This document shows, in pieces, positions 32,930 through 42,089 of a DNA stretch of 64,000 bases; within the stretch, counting starts at the first letter, position 1, and each line of letters opens with the position of its first letter. The position numbers and the translations under genes were made by a program. The DNA comes from GWB1-38-13 sp964488535. Its GTDB lineage: Bacteria; Patescibacteriota; Microgenomatia; UBA8517. The stretch lies in NCBI GenBank assembly GCA_964488535.1, contig CAZAUT010000005.1, forward strand, positions 4,397-68,396, given 5' to 3'. A model generated the notes under the pieces. It was given only the letters and a program-made list of their open reading frames with translations. It searched no databases and was not told where the DNA came from.

Positions 32930-34003
32930 ATGACAAAACCTGCCGCAAACCGAAATACAAGAATATCGCACCAGGAAAAAATATTGTTTACCAAGCACCT
33001 TTCCACGATGTATAAGGCGGGAATTCCTCTTCCCGAGATCATTCAGACTCTCATAACACAATCGAAATCGGAGGCGTTTAAAAAAGTATTGGCCGATGTG
33101 CTTTCGAAGATCGAAAACGGGCAGTCACTTTCAAAATCTCTGTCTTCTTACGAGAAAATATTTGACCAGTTTTATATCAGTCTTATTTCTATATCGGAAG
33201 AGTCCGGAACGCTGGAGGAAAATCTTGACTTTTTATCTCTTCAGATGGCAAAAGACTATAGCCTGAAAAAGAAGGTTAAGTCTGCTCTTTTATATCCGGG
33301 AATTATCCTTTCATCGATGCTTGTTTTGGGAGCATTTCTTGGGATTTTTATATTGCCCCGGCTTGTCGATTTTTTCGAATCTTTTGATATGGAGCTTCCG
33401 ATAACCACAAAAATTCTTCTTTTCATAGCCCGGACCATGCAAAACTATGGAATTCTGATTATCATTCTTGTTTTTCTTTTTTTGATAATCTTCAGGATGG
33501 TTATCAGGATTCCACAGATTAAATATTACTGGCATATTTTGCTGATAAAACTTCCGATTGTCGGAATACTTGTTTCGTATTCCCAGGTAGCGCGGTTTGC
33601 ACGCAACCTTGGAACGTTGGTTAAAAGCGGTGTTCCAATAGTCAGGGCACTTGATATTACAGGAGATACTTTATCGAATTTAAAATTTAAATCCGATATG
33701 AAGGAAATATCGAAAACTTTAAGCAAAGGAAAGCTGATTGGAACAGCGATGGAGAATAAGAAATATTGGGAATATCCTGCAATTGTTTCCAAAATGATAT
33801 CGGTAGGGGAAAGATCGGGGAAATTAGACGAAGTACTTTTATATCTGGGAGAATTTTACGAGGATGAAATTGACGATCTCAGTAAGAACCTCTCCACAAT
33901 TTTGGAACCGGTTCTGCTTGTAATTATGGGATTGGGGGTTGGATTTGTAGCTCTTTCTATCATCAGTCCTATTTACGAACTGACTGGATCTATCAGGAAA
34001 TAA
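32930..34003 (+). CDS. pilC: Type IV pilus inner-membrane platform PilC
   Basis: 357 residues with duplicated GspF domains and three membrane helices (at ~125-150, ~175-200, ~330-350). Family sequence: LSTMYKAGIPLPEIIQ, GQSLSKSL, ISISEESGTLEENL, RNLGTLVKSGVPIVRAL, MISVGERSGKLDEVL. It works with PilB to place pilins in the fibre. Confidence 0.94.
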   Translation: MTKPAANRNTRISHQEKILFTKHLSTMYKAGIPLPEIIQTLITQSKSEAFKKVLADVLSKIENGQSLSKSLSSYEKIFDQFYISLISISEESGTLEENLDFLSLQMAKDYSLKKKVKSALLYPGIILSSMLVLGAFLGIFILPRLVDFFESFDMELPITTKILLFIARTMQNYGILIIILVFLFLIIFRMVIRIPQIKYYWHILLIKLPIVGILVSYSQVARFARNLGTLVKSGVPIVRALDITGDTLSNLKFKSDMKEISKTLSKGKLIGTAMENKKYWEYPAIVSKMISVGERSGKLDEVLLYLGEFYEDEIDDLSKNLSTILEPVLLVIMGLGVGFVALSIISPIYELTGSIRK

Positions 34004-34118
34004 TTTCTGATAAACGTAGTTAATTTATATCAGGTTGATCTTAAAACTTAGTTAAAGTTATACAAGTCGGGAAGAATGTTATGTTTACGAAATTAGTAAT
34101 TGGAAATTAAGGTGCACC

Positions 34119-34577
34119 ATGTTTCATGAAAAGAACAGTCCAATTTCACAAAAAGGTTTCTCTTTCATTGAGCTTTTGTTGGTAGTTGCCATCATTTCGA
34201 TTATTGCTGCTGCCAGCGCGCCCTTCCTGTCGCGTTTTTTGGCTGTTAATGATCTGGAGGTTTCGACGGATAAAGTCGTTTCAACAATAAGAAAAGCCCA
34301 AAGTTATGCAATGAGCGGAAAGGACGGAGCGGTTTGGGGATTTTGTAAATCGGGAAATTCCATCAGGTTATATAAAACGTCGTGTGCTTCGCCGGATTAC
34401 AGCGAGGATTTTGATATTTCGAGGGTTAACATAAATGAATTTTCTGACACTTCGTTTTCGGGGGTATCCGGGCTGAGGGGTGAACCGTCAGGTTCGGTGC
34501 TGATTACCATTTCAAATAGTACAGGGACAAATACCGTTTCAATTAACTATGCGGGAGGCGTTTCGTTCAATGACTGA
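34119..34577 (+). CDS. Type IV pseudopilin (minor pilin)
   Basis: 152 residues with a class III signal: SQKG|FSFIELLLVVAIISI, with Glu at position +5 and a long N-terminal helix. The C-terminal domain is small and has two Cys (GFCKSG, TSCASP). An AAGGTG ribosome site is 5 bp before ATG. A GspH-like role is possible. Confidence 0.85.
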   Translation: MFHEKNSPISQKGFSFIELLLVVAIISIIAAASAPFLSRFLAVNDLEVSTDKVVSTIRKAQSYAMSGKDGAVWGFCKSGNSIRLYKTSCASPDYSEDFDISRVNINEFSDTSFSGVSGLRGEPSGSVLITISNSTGTNTVSINYAGGVSFND

Positions 34578-34720
34578 AATAATTGCAGATAATTGAATTT
34601 GAAAAACAAAAAATGGTGATGGAAATTGGAAATTCAATACCAGAATAAGCCGTGTCGGCAATTCTCCGCCATTATCCATGACCATGTTCCAAATTACTAT
34701 TAAATATTTTTTTATACAAT

Positions 34721-36556
34721 ATGCCCAAAACGAAAGGTCAACAATTCATAAGTCGTAATTCAGACTCTGCTTTTTCCTTAGTTGAAGTAATCCTTGCCAT
34801 AGCAATATTTATGATTTTGGCAGTCAGTGGTGTAACAACAGTTCTCCACAGCTTTTCGGTAAACAAGCTTGGGGAGGAATATACGAATGCGGTACTTTAT
34901 GCTCAGGAAGGTCTCGAGGCAGTGAGATCGATAAAAAATCGAAGCTGGGGTTCGCTCGCTTCCGGCACTTACGGTCTAACATCAAGCGGGGGAAGTTGGG
35001 CGTTTCTCGGAACATCCGACATAAAAGATAAATATACCCGTCAGGTTGTGATTTCTGACGTTGAAAGGGATGGTGAAGGAAATATTGTCGAAAACGGTGG
35101 AGTTACCGATCCGGATACCTTGAGGGCGGTTTCGAGTGTAACATGGAATTTTTCGGGTACAAGAGACGATACCGTATCCTATGACTTATATTTAACGAAT
35201 TTCAGAAAAACAAAAGAGGGGATACTTTTGTATAGTGACGGATCAAACATCCCAAAATGGAGAAATTATTCTGATTTGTCGGACTCCTTTGACGGAGAGG
35301 CAGACTTGCCGGTGTCAGTATCGGGTTTGAATTTTATCCTAAGGTCGTCGCCGGATAAAAGGGAAGCCGTTGCCGGTATTGTTTCGGCAAACGGTGAGTT
35401 AAATATATTTTGCTACGACGGGAGCGTTTGGAGTTGGCAATGGGCGCAGAATGTTGGAGGAAACGGTTCGACAAAAAGGTTTGATATCTCATATGAAACA
35501 TCTTCGGGAGACGCTGTTGTTGTTTACAACAACAACAACTCCAACCAAATTGGCTACAGAACAAAATCGTCTCTTTTAAGTTGTGGTGAGTCCAATTGGA
35601 GCGGTGGATTGACATATTCGCCCTTAAGAACAAGCGGAGTTATACACTGGCTGAAAGCAGCCTGGGACAGACGGACTGCTTCCGACCTGTTTGTTGTTAT
35701 CTGGGCCGACGCCAATAGTGATTTATCGGCTGCTGTCTGGTCGGGTACTTCTTTTGTGAACGAACCTTCAAATACAAGTGAAACGTCGCTTGAAGTAGTC
35801 TCTTCATCGCAGGACGTAGATGATTTTGACGTTGAATTCGAATCGCTATCCGGTGACATTATGGTTGTCTGGGCAAACTCGGCGGGTTCAAACGGGAGTA
35901 ACGGCGTAAGATATCGGACATGCACTGGAGGAACCCAGTCGTGTACCTGGGGTAGTGTCGCCACCCCTCCTACTTTTGCGGACGATGCACACAATCTTGA
36001 TATATCTTCGAACCCGTTGACTGATGAAATCGTTTTTGCGTCCGTAGGGTATGCGGGGTGCGATATGCAAATTGGTTATTGGAACGGAAGCGCGTGGACC
36101 AATAGAGCCAATGTAGATTCGTCTGTCGTTCGTCCCTCGGCTGGGACACGGCTTCTTTCAACCGGATGGACGGTTTCCGGATCTATAGCCCGAAGCATAA
36201 TTGCTTACCACGATGCAACAAACAATGCCTGTAGTACCAATAACGGTGCGAGAAACATCGGATGGTACACCGGAAACAGCGCAACTTTTTCACAGCAGTC
36301 CGATTTTGCGCCGACACCGCTTTTTACCGATCCGCAAAGTTGGTATGAAATTCACACAGATCCGATCTATACCGATAGATTGATATTGTTTATTACCGAC
36401 AGTTCATCGGATCTTTTTGCCAAAAAGCTTTTTATGACACCGGCACCGGTTTTTTCCTGGTCTGATTCGGATGGCGGGACGGCTTTGGAAACAGATCTTT
36501 CGCAGACGTCTCCAAACCCTTTTGGCTTTGCTTATTGGAGGACGGCAGGAGAATAA
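34721..36556 (+). CDS. Giant minor pilin with repeat (propeller-like) external domain
   Basis: 611 residues. A pilin-like N-terminus (SAFSLVEVILAIAIFM) has the class III helix with Glu +5, though the residue before the cut would be Ala rather than Gly. About 550 residues follow with repeated units of ~45-65 residues: a Val/Ile strand, Asp/Asn turn, then a GS(A/V)W-type or W-G-T strand (DGSVWSWQW, VVIWADANSDLSAAVW, NGSAWTN, IAYHDATNN). This suggests a beta-propeller. It could be a tip adhesin. It starts the minor pilin run together with the next two genes (6 bp gap). Confidence 0.82.
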   Translation: MPKTKGQQFISRNSDSAFSLVEVILAIAIFMILAVSGVTTVLHSFSVNKLGEEYTNAVLYAQEGLEAVRSIKNRSWGSLASGTYGLTSSGGSWAFLGTSDIKDKYTRQVVISDVERDGEGNIVENGGVTDPDTLRAVSSVTWNFSGTRDDTVSYDLYLTNFRKTKEGILLYSDGSNIPKWRNYSDLSDSFDGEADLPVSVSGLNFILRSSPDKREAVAGIVSANGELNIFCYDGSVWSWQWAQNVGGNGSTKRFDISYETSSGDAVVVYNNNNSNQIGYRTKSSLLSCGESNWSGGLTYSPLRTSGVIHWLKAAWDRRTASDLFVVIWADANSDLSAAVWSGTSFVNEPSNTSETSLEVVSSSQDVDDFDVEFESLSGDIMVVWANSAGSNGSNGVRYRTCTGGTQSCTWGSVATPPTFADDAHNLDISSNPLTDEIVFASVGYAGCDMQIGYWNGSAWTNRANVDSSVVRPSAGTRLLSTGWTVSGSIARSIIAYHDATNNACSTNNGARNIGWYTGNSATFSQQSDFAPTPLFTDPQSWYEIHTDPIYTDRLILFITDSSSDLFAKKLFMTPAPVFSWSDSDGGTALETDLSQTSPNPFGFAYWRTAGE

Positions 36557-36562
36557 AGTAAT

Positions 36563-37087
36563 ATGGCAAATAAATTTGTCAAGGCATACAAAAACACCCG
36601 TGGTTTTACCCTTGTTGAGATGATTTTGTACATCGCGATAGTAAGTATTTTTCTTACAGGTCTTGTTTATTTTACGTGGGATATTGTTTACGGGCGTGTT
36701 CGGTCTTTTACTCATCAGGAGGTAAACCAGAATATGCGTCTTGTAACAAGAAGAGTAGTTTATGAGATCAGAAATGCAAAATCCATAAATTCAATAAGCG
36801 GTAATTCAATTTCTCTTGAAATGGCGGATCCCGAAAGGAATCCTACCGTAATTAGCCTTTCCGGAGGCAGGGTGAGAATCGGTTACGGCACTTCCGGTCA
36901 GTGCCCGGCTGCGAATGCCTGCGACCTCACCAGCAATAAAGTCAATGTAACAGATTTGATATTTACCGATCTGTCGTCAGGAAATTCAAAGAATGTTAAA
37001 TTCAGAATTTCTATTGAAGGGGTAGGGGAAAGAAAAGAATATCAGGTAAGCGAAACGTACGAAACATCAGCTGAAATAAGAAGCTAG
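36563..37087 (+). CDS. Type IV pseudopilin (PilW/GspJ-like)
   Basis: 174 residues with TRG|FTLVEMILYIAIVSIF. A beta-rich C-terminal part includes a Cys pair (GQCPAANACDLT). The layout fits a minor pilin that builds the tip complex. It is 6 bp after the giant minor pilin. Confidence 0.85.
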   Translation: MANKFVKAYKNTRGFTLVEMILYIAIVSIFLTGLVYFTWDIVYGRVRSFTHQEVNQNMRLVTRRVVYEIRNAKSINSISGNSISLEMADPERNPTVISLSGGRVRIGYGTSGQCPAANACDLTSNKVNVTDLIFTDLSSGNSKNVKFRISIEGVGERKEYQVSETYETSAEIRS

Positions 37088-37121
37088 CCGGTAAAACGGT
37101 AAAAAAAATGGCAATAAATTA

Positions 37122-37529
37122 ATGTTAAAGACAAAATTCCAAAACAATTTATATCAAAATTACGGCGGGTACATTGCACTTTCGACGGTTTTAATTGTTC
37201 TTGCTTTGGTTCTTCTCATAGGGGTTTCAACATCGCTTCTTTCTATTAACGATTTGTTATCCTCGCAATCCGGGAAAATGTCAAACGGAGCTCTTAATCT
37301 GGCTGAGAGCTGTGCCGAAAATGCACTGCTTGTTTTAAACGAAGAAAACACTTTACCGTCCTCGATAACTTTACCTCAAGGCTTCTGTTCTGTTACCATT
37401 AATTCACAGACGGGCAGTCTTTGGGATTTTACCGTTGTGTCTGTCGCCGACGGTTATCAAAAGTATATCCGGATAAATGCAAATCGGGGAGCAACGGTTA
37501 CAATAAACAGCTGGACTGAGTCTGGCTGA
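37122..37529 (+). CDS. PilX-like minor pilin
   Basis: 135 residues. The N-terminus GGYIALSTVLIVLALVLLIGV is a pilin helix of PilX/GspK type with no Glu at +5. Two Cys (ESCAEN, GFCSVT) may form a disulfide. It lies in the pilin run. Confidence 0.78.
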   Translation: MLKTKFQNNLYQNYGGYIALSTVLIVLALVLLIGVSTSLLSINDLLSSQSGKMSNGALNLAESCAENALLVLNEENTLPSSITLPQGFCSVTINSQTGSLWDFTVVSVADGYQKYIRINANRGATVTINSWTESG

Positions 37530-37610
37530 AATAATATTTTAATCTTGATATATTGTAAACCACTCAAGACCTTGCGGGTTCTGGGTTTTTTTGAATAATT
37601 AATAATTCTT

Positions 37611-38783
37611 ATGCAAACAGTTATCTATCTTGGTAAAGAAAAACTTATTGGCGCAAAAGTAGACGAAAGAAAACCTTCGGTTGTCGAATCGCATGAACTT
37701 GGATGGGACAGTAACACGCTTGATATGTCCTTAAGTAAACTGACTGAGAAATTAAACACAAGAAAATTCCGTCTTCTTCTGGACGACCGTTTTTCCTATG
37801 TCCTTCGCATGACAATTCCTGCCGGACTTTCGGAAAACGAGGAACGGATATTAATTTCCAATAATATTTCGGAAAAAATACCGGAGATGCTATCAGAACT
37901 GGATTGGGATTATAAAGAGATAAAATTCAGTTATTCTCCAAGTGCGGCAGCGGACGGGCGTAAAGACAAGGATGTATTGGTTTTTTCCCCTGTTAAGTAT
38001 GTAATGGAACTTCTGATCAAAGCCGTAGACAGTCTGGGACTTACTATTGAAGCCATGGAACCAGTGGAAATAGCGGTTACGAGAAATTCAAACCCTCTTA
38101 TTGGCCTATCCATGAAGGAAGATATCAGTGGCAAGGACCATGAGGTTTTAAATATTCCTCTAATTAAAGGCAAAAAGGAAGATGACTTTAAAAATGTGAT
38201 ACAAAAGGAAATTCCTCAAAACAGCGCAATTGGTGCAGGCTCCGTAGGTATTGAAAAACCGAATGCAGAAATTCCCGAAAACGGTAAGAAAACCGGAAAG
38301 CCTTTTTTAACATTTGCTTACGTAATTATAATATTAATTACCTTAATTTCTCTTTCGGCGCTGGGGTATTTCATATACCGTGACTTTTTCAAAAGGGGAG
38401 ACGATTACGTCGAAAGCCCGAATGTTGCGCCCACATCATATCCCTCTCCTACACAAACACCCCCTGGGGAAGAAGATTTGGAAGAAGAAGAGATTACGCT
38501 TTCTGGATACAACGTCATGGTTAAGAACGGAAGCGGAATAAAGGGTGAAGCGCAAAGTGCAGCCGATCTTCTTATAGCACGGGGTTTTGAAAGGGTTGAG
38601 ACGGGCAATGCCGATTCATATGAATACACAAAGACACTTGTTTTAATAAAAGAAGACATTCCCGGTAAATTATTCGGTATACTGGCAGAAATTTTGGAAG
38701 ACAGGTATCATGTGGCAAGCGAAAGTTCACTATTAACCGGTTCGGATTATGACATCGAGGTTGTTGTGGGAGGATTGAAATAG
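37611..38783 (+). CDS. Membrane protein with LytR C-terminal domain, PilM-like N-terminus
   Basis: 390 residues. The N-terminal ~165 residues (YLGKEKLIGAKVDER, then a strand/helix pattern with FSPVKYVMELL and IEAMEPVEIA) resemble the lower half of the PilM actin-like fold, but lack a clear nucleotide site. A membrane helix lies near 225-250 (FAYVIIILITLISLSALGYF), then a Pro/Glu linker, and a LytR_C domain (YNVMVKNGSGIKGEAQSAADLL ..., seen as VMVKNGSGIKGEA). It may link pili to the cell wall. The architecture is firm from residue 225 onward. Confidence 0.75.
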   Translation: MQTVIYLGKEKLIGAKVDERKPSVVESHELGWDSNTLDMSLSKLTEKLNTRKFRLLLDDRFSYVLRMTIPAGLSENEERILISNNISEKIPEMLSELDWDYKEIKFSYSPSAAADGRKDKDVLVFSPVKYVMELLIKAVDSLGLTIEAMEPVEIAVTRNSNPLIGLSMKEDISGKDHEVLNIPLIKGKKEDDFKNVIQKEIPQNSAIGAGSVGIEKPNAEIPENGKKTGKPFLTFAYVIIILITLISLSALGYFIYRDFFKRGDDYVESPNVAPTSYPSPTQTPPGEEDLEEEEITLSGYNVMVKNGSGIKGEAQSAADLLIARGFERVETGNADSYEYTKTLVLIKEDIPGKLFGILAEILEDRYHVASESSLLTGSDYDIEVVVGGLK

Positions 38784-38860
38784 TTGAAAATACCCCGATT
38801 AATCAAACCGGCACTAAGGACACCAACGTGTTAAAAAATCGGTCATTCTTAGTTTTCCCC

Positions 38861-38961
38861 TTGACACTCTCTACCCCAGTACGTTTATACTGGATATGGT
38901 ATGTTTGCTTCTGACTTGAAAGGCCTTCGGATTGGAAGGTCTCAAGCCCGGGGGGAGGTGA
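38861..38961 (+). promoter_or_regulatory. Promoter, leader hairpin and ribosome site of the major pilin
   Basis: TTGACA (38861-38866) and TATACT (38886-38891) are 19 bp apart. The leader holds a hairpin: CTTGA (38915-38919) with TCAAG (38942-38946), enclosing GGCCTTC with GGAAGGTC. The strong ribosome site GGGGGAGGTGA ends 6 bp before ATG 38968. This is the best expression signal of the window and fits an abundant fibre subunit. Confidence 0.7.
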
Positions 38962-38967
38962 CAATTA

Positions 38968-39462
38968 ATGGTTAATAAATTAAAAAAAGGCTTTACATTA
39001 ATTGAAATTTTGTTGGTTGTCGCCATTCTTTCAATACTTTTGGTTGTTGTTTTTGCAGCACTTAACCCCGCGCAGCGTCTTATCGATACCAGAAACGCCA
39101 GACGTTGGAATGATGTAAATCAATTATTGACTGCCGTACATGAGTGTGTAGTTGATGAAAATTTAGCGACCTGTCTTGGTACATATACAGCAGGGAATGT
39201 ATATGAAGTAGTATTTGATCCTACCGGAGTTACTGCCGTTCCCGCATCCGGATGTCAAGCTGTTTGTACTACAGCTACTGCTGACACCAGTTGTTTGCAA
39301 CTTGACACAACCCTTGCGGATTATATCGCAAAGATTCCTATGGATCCGACTACGCCCGTTGCCGGTCATTCCAGTTATTCAATTACGGTAGGAACGAATG
39401 GAATTATTACAGTTGCGTCATGTGGCGCAGAAGACGGAGAAACGATTTCGGTTTCAAGATAA
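38968..39462 (+). CDS. Major type IV pilin
   Basis: 164 residues with a short leader MVNKLKKG cut before FTLIEILLVVAILSILLVV (Glu +5). LNPAQRLIDTRNARR is typical of gram-positive/CPR-type pilins. Four Cys-containing sites lie in the globular part (HECVVDENLATC, GCQAVC, SCLQ). Own promoter, ribosome site and terminator indicate high expression. Confidence 0.9.
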   Translation: MVNKLKKGFTLIEILLVVAILSILLVVVFAALNPAQRLIDTRNARRWNDVNQLLTAVHECVVDENLATCLGTYTAGNVYEVVFDPTGVTAVPASGCQAVCTTATADTSCLQLDTTLADYIAKIPMDPTTPVAGHSSYSITVGTNGIITVASCGAEDGETISVSR

Positions 39463-39487
39463 ATACTATTCCTGTATTTAAATAAGG

Positions 39488-39517
39488 GAATATCCGCTTT
39501 TAGCGGGTATTCTTTTT
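39488..39517 (+). terminator. Rho-independent terminator of the major pilin
   Basis: GAATATCCGC - TTTTA - GCGGGTATTC followed by TTTTTG. The stem is 10 bp with one G-U pair; a clear intrinsic terminator. Confidence 0.85.
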
Positions 39518-39552
39518 GTTTTAATGAAATCTACCACTGAAATATTTTGTGT

Positions 39553-40894
39553 TTAAATTAATGGCAGTTTCAGTGTAAAAGTTGATCCTTTTCCCGGGAT
39601 GCTGACAAGGGATATATCGCCGTCGTGGGAGAGAGCGATTTGTTTGGCGATAAATAAACCGACACCCAATCCTTCGATGTGGTTATCGTTATTGGCTCGT
39701 TGGAACGGTTCAAAGATCGTTTTATGGTATTTTTCGTCAATGCCTTTGCCTTTATCCTTTATGCTTATATGAACATAGCTGTCAGACCTTTCGACATTTA
39801 TTGAAATATCGCTCTTTGGTGAATATTTTAATGCATTCAAAATTAAATTTGAAAGGGCCTGCTCGATTCTGATCGGATCCCAATATCCCTCCAGGTTATT
39901 CTCTTTGATATCAAGACGCACAACGGATTTTGACAACCTGATTTCCTCTTCAAGGCGTTTTACCAGGGAAGTTACCAGTCTGGCAACATTGACCCTTTCN
40001 NNNNNNNNNAACGGCCATTGCCCTTGAAACCAACAAGGGCATGTTTGCCGACGGCATTGCCCTCGGCCTGGTGCTGATCGCCATTGCATTCCTCGTGAAC
40101 ATGACCCTTTCCTTTTTAAGAATTATCTTACCGGCACTGGCGACGGAAATATTTATAAGGTCTTTTATCAGCGAACCGAGCCTTTGGCTTTGCTTCTCGG
40201 CTATCTGAAGTGAATTCATAAGTTCCCCTCCTGAAAAATCCGCAAGGGACTGGGTTGAAATTCTTCTTAAGGTAGCCTGCAGCTGTAGTAAAACCGTAGT
40301 AAGGGGTGTTTTTAGCTCGTGACTGGCGATGGATAAAAATTTATCGCGGTCCTTTATAGCTTCTTCAGCCTGCTTTCGTGCATTTTTTTCCTCTCTTATT
40401 ATGTCAGCCTTCTCGCGGTCGATATCCTTCTGAAATGTAATATCTTGAACACTTGAAACAATAGACTTGACGTCTTTATGACTGAGGAGATTTATAGCGT
40501 CGTTTTTTACCCAAATCCAACCCGATTCTCCTTTTTTTACTCTCATTTCTATCGACCGCTTCTCAAACGGGTTTAAAAGAAGGTCTTTCAAAAATCTTTT
40601 ATATGAAGGCAGGTCTGCGGGGTATATATACTCTTCAATTTTTTTTCCCCTTATCGAATTTTTTCCTGTTTCCATTACGTCCTTGATAGATTCGCTGCAA
40701 AATTTGACCCTACCATTGCGGTCTTTAAGAATAAGTGGCTGAGGACTGTAGTCGATTAAACTACGGAAACGCCTTGCTTTAGCCGAAACACTTTCAATCC
40801 TTAATTTTTTCAGACCAGATGACCAGATAGGTAAAGCAATAACTATTAAGATTATTACCGCCAACGATGGTATTGTTTCCGGTTGAAAGTGCAT
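39553..40894 (-). CDS. Membrane PAS histidine kinase, interrupted by an assembly artefact
   Basis: As given, two frames exist (40894 down to ~40112 and ~39999 down to 39553), broken by 40000-40111. Removing these 112 bp joins ...GKIILKKERV directly to NVARLVTSLVKRL... in one frame of 409 residues. Order: membrane helix (LAVIILIVIALPIW), PAS domain (~45-160), coiled coil, phospho-His in SIASHELKTPLT, N box NLILNALKY, G1 DKGKGID, G2 GLGVGLFIAK. It begins 2 bp after the regulator gene stop, so the pair is co-transcribed. Confidence 0.9.
40000..40111. other. Misassembled insert with ten Ns inside the kinase gene
   Basis: Ten Ns (40000-40009) and ~100 bp of foreign-looking, GC-rich sequence lie between two copies of TGACCCTTTC (39990-39999 and 40102-40111). 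On the plus strand the insert reads TAIALETNKGMFADG and GLVLIAIAFLVNM, which resembles the C-terminus of a tungstate/molybdate-type ABC permease. Its composition differs from the neighbours. The simplest reading is a scaffold or gap-fill join to an unrelated organism at a 10-bp match. Confidence 0.9.
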
Positions 40895-40896
40895 TT

Positions 40897-41568
40897 TTAT
40901 TGATCAAGGAAGTATCCGAAACCACGTTTGTTTTTTATGAGTTTCTTTTCGAAGCGCTTATCGATTTTTTTTCTCAGATATCCCATGTATACATCCACAA
41001 CCCTGCTTTCAACATCGGTAGAAAACCCCCAGACATGATTTAAAATCGTATCACGGCTTAAGATTCTTCCTTTGTTAAGCAGCATAAAGTGCAGAAGTTC
41101 AAACTCCGTTTTGGTAAGTTCAATTGTTTTTCCGTTTCTTTTTACCTCCATTTTTTCCATATCTAGCATAAGGTCGGCAGCATTTAATTTTTCACAATCG
41201 TCAATTTTTACCGTCATTCTGGCTTTAATTCTGGCAAGGAGCTCTTCTGCTGCGAAGGGTTTTGCCAAATAATCATTGGCACCGAGATTTAAACCCTTAG
41301 CAATGTCGTCGGGATTGGATTTTGCCGTCAGAATAATAACGGGTAAATTTGGATGATCCTTTCTGATGGTTTGTAGCACACTTTCGCCTTGAATATCCGG
41401 CAGCATAAGATCCAAAATAACAAGGTTAGGTTCCACGCGTTCAATCTTGCGAAGAGCTTCCGAGCCTTTACCGGCCGTGTCGGTTAAGTAGCCTTCGTTT
41501 TGCAGAAAAGTATTTAATACTTTTTGCAGTTCCTCGTCGTCTTCTACGATAAGAATTTTCAATCTCAT
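40897..41568 (-). CDS. OmpR-family response regulator
   Basis: 223 residues. Receiver domain with VEDDEEL, phospho-Asp in VILDLMLPDIQG, Lys in LAKPFAAEEL; then a winged-helix DNA-binding domain (ELTKTEFELLHFMLLNKGRILSRDTILNHVWG region; recognition part SRVVDVYMGYLRKKI). It precedes its kinase by 2 bp. A GATAATA box lies just before its ATG. Confidence 0.95.
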   Translation of the reverse strand: MRLKILIVEDDEELQKVLNTFLQNEGYLTDTAGKGSEALRKIERVEPNLVILDLMLPDIQGESVLQTIRKDHPNLPVIILTAKSNPDDIAKGLNLGANDYLAKPFAAEELLARIKARMTVKIDDCEKLNAADLMLDMEKMEVKRNGKTIELTKTEFELLHFMLLNKGRILSRDTILNHVWGFSTDVESRVVDVYMGYLRKKIDKRFEKKLIKNKRGFGYFLDQ

Positions 41569-41604
41569 ACTTTATTATCTCACAGATTTTATGTTGTACA
41601 TCCT

Positions 41605-41623
41605 TTCTTACAATATTCTTACA
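41605..41623. promoter_or_regulatory. Candidate OmpR-type binding site (direct repeat)
   Basis: TTCTTACA occurs at 41605-41612 and 41616-41623, exactly 11 bp apart, between the divergent regulator and the small membrane protein gene. OmpR/PhoB-type regulators bind direct repeats with 10-11 bp period. Autoregulation is inferred. Confidence 0.45.
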
Positions 41624-41722
41624 CATTACATGTTTTTCACTGGTATTGGTTTTCTACAATAAGGGCAGTTGAATTCGAAGATGCACAAATCAGAGGATAT
41701 TGCAGGAAAGGAGGTGTGTAGT

Positions 41723-41956
41723 ATGTGGGATGAGGCATTTATTGTGTTATTGGCGCTGGCGGGTATTGTCTATTTTGGCGGAAAAATAGACCTTTCCTTT
41801 ATGGAAACTGAAGCTGGAAAAAGGACGGGAAAGTACAAAAAAGGAGGTATAAAAATCAAAAATCCGTCACGCTATAATTTGACCGAAAATAAAGAGGATA
41901 TTGAAAAAGAGTATACCGACAAAACCGACGATCTGAAAACCAATCGTCATTCATAA
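41723..41956 (+). CDS. Small membrane protein divergent from the two-component pair
   Basis: 77 residues: MWDEAFIVLLALAGIVYFGG with one membrane helix, then a highly charged tail (KKGGIKIKNPSRYNL ... KTDDLKT). A strong ribosome site AAGGAGGTG (41708-41715) fixes the start at ATG 41723. A TACAAT box is at about 41656-41661. It may be a target or partner of the adjacent regulator. No family known. Confidence 0.7.
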   Translation: MWDEAFIVLLALAGIVYFGGKIDLSFMETEAGKRTGKYKKGGIKIKNPSRYNLTENKEDIEKEYTDKTDDLKTNRHS

Positions 41957-42089
41957 GACTCAAAGTGTGGCCGCAGCGCTTTCTAACGTCCGCCGGCAAG
42001 TATAAAAACCCTGGGAGAATGGGTATAACCGGAAATTTTTACGCTTTACGTAGTTTATAAGTTATTAAATTAAAGAATTCACAAAGCGG

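Noticed and set aside
39950..40130. Fusion or novel domain at the broken end of the histidine kinase, including a permease-like peptide
   Set aside because: The segment follows ten Ns, is flanked by a duplicated 10-mer, and its removal restores the kinase frame exactly. It is an assembly product, not biology.
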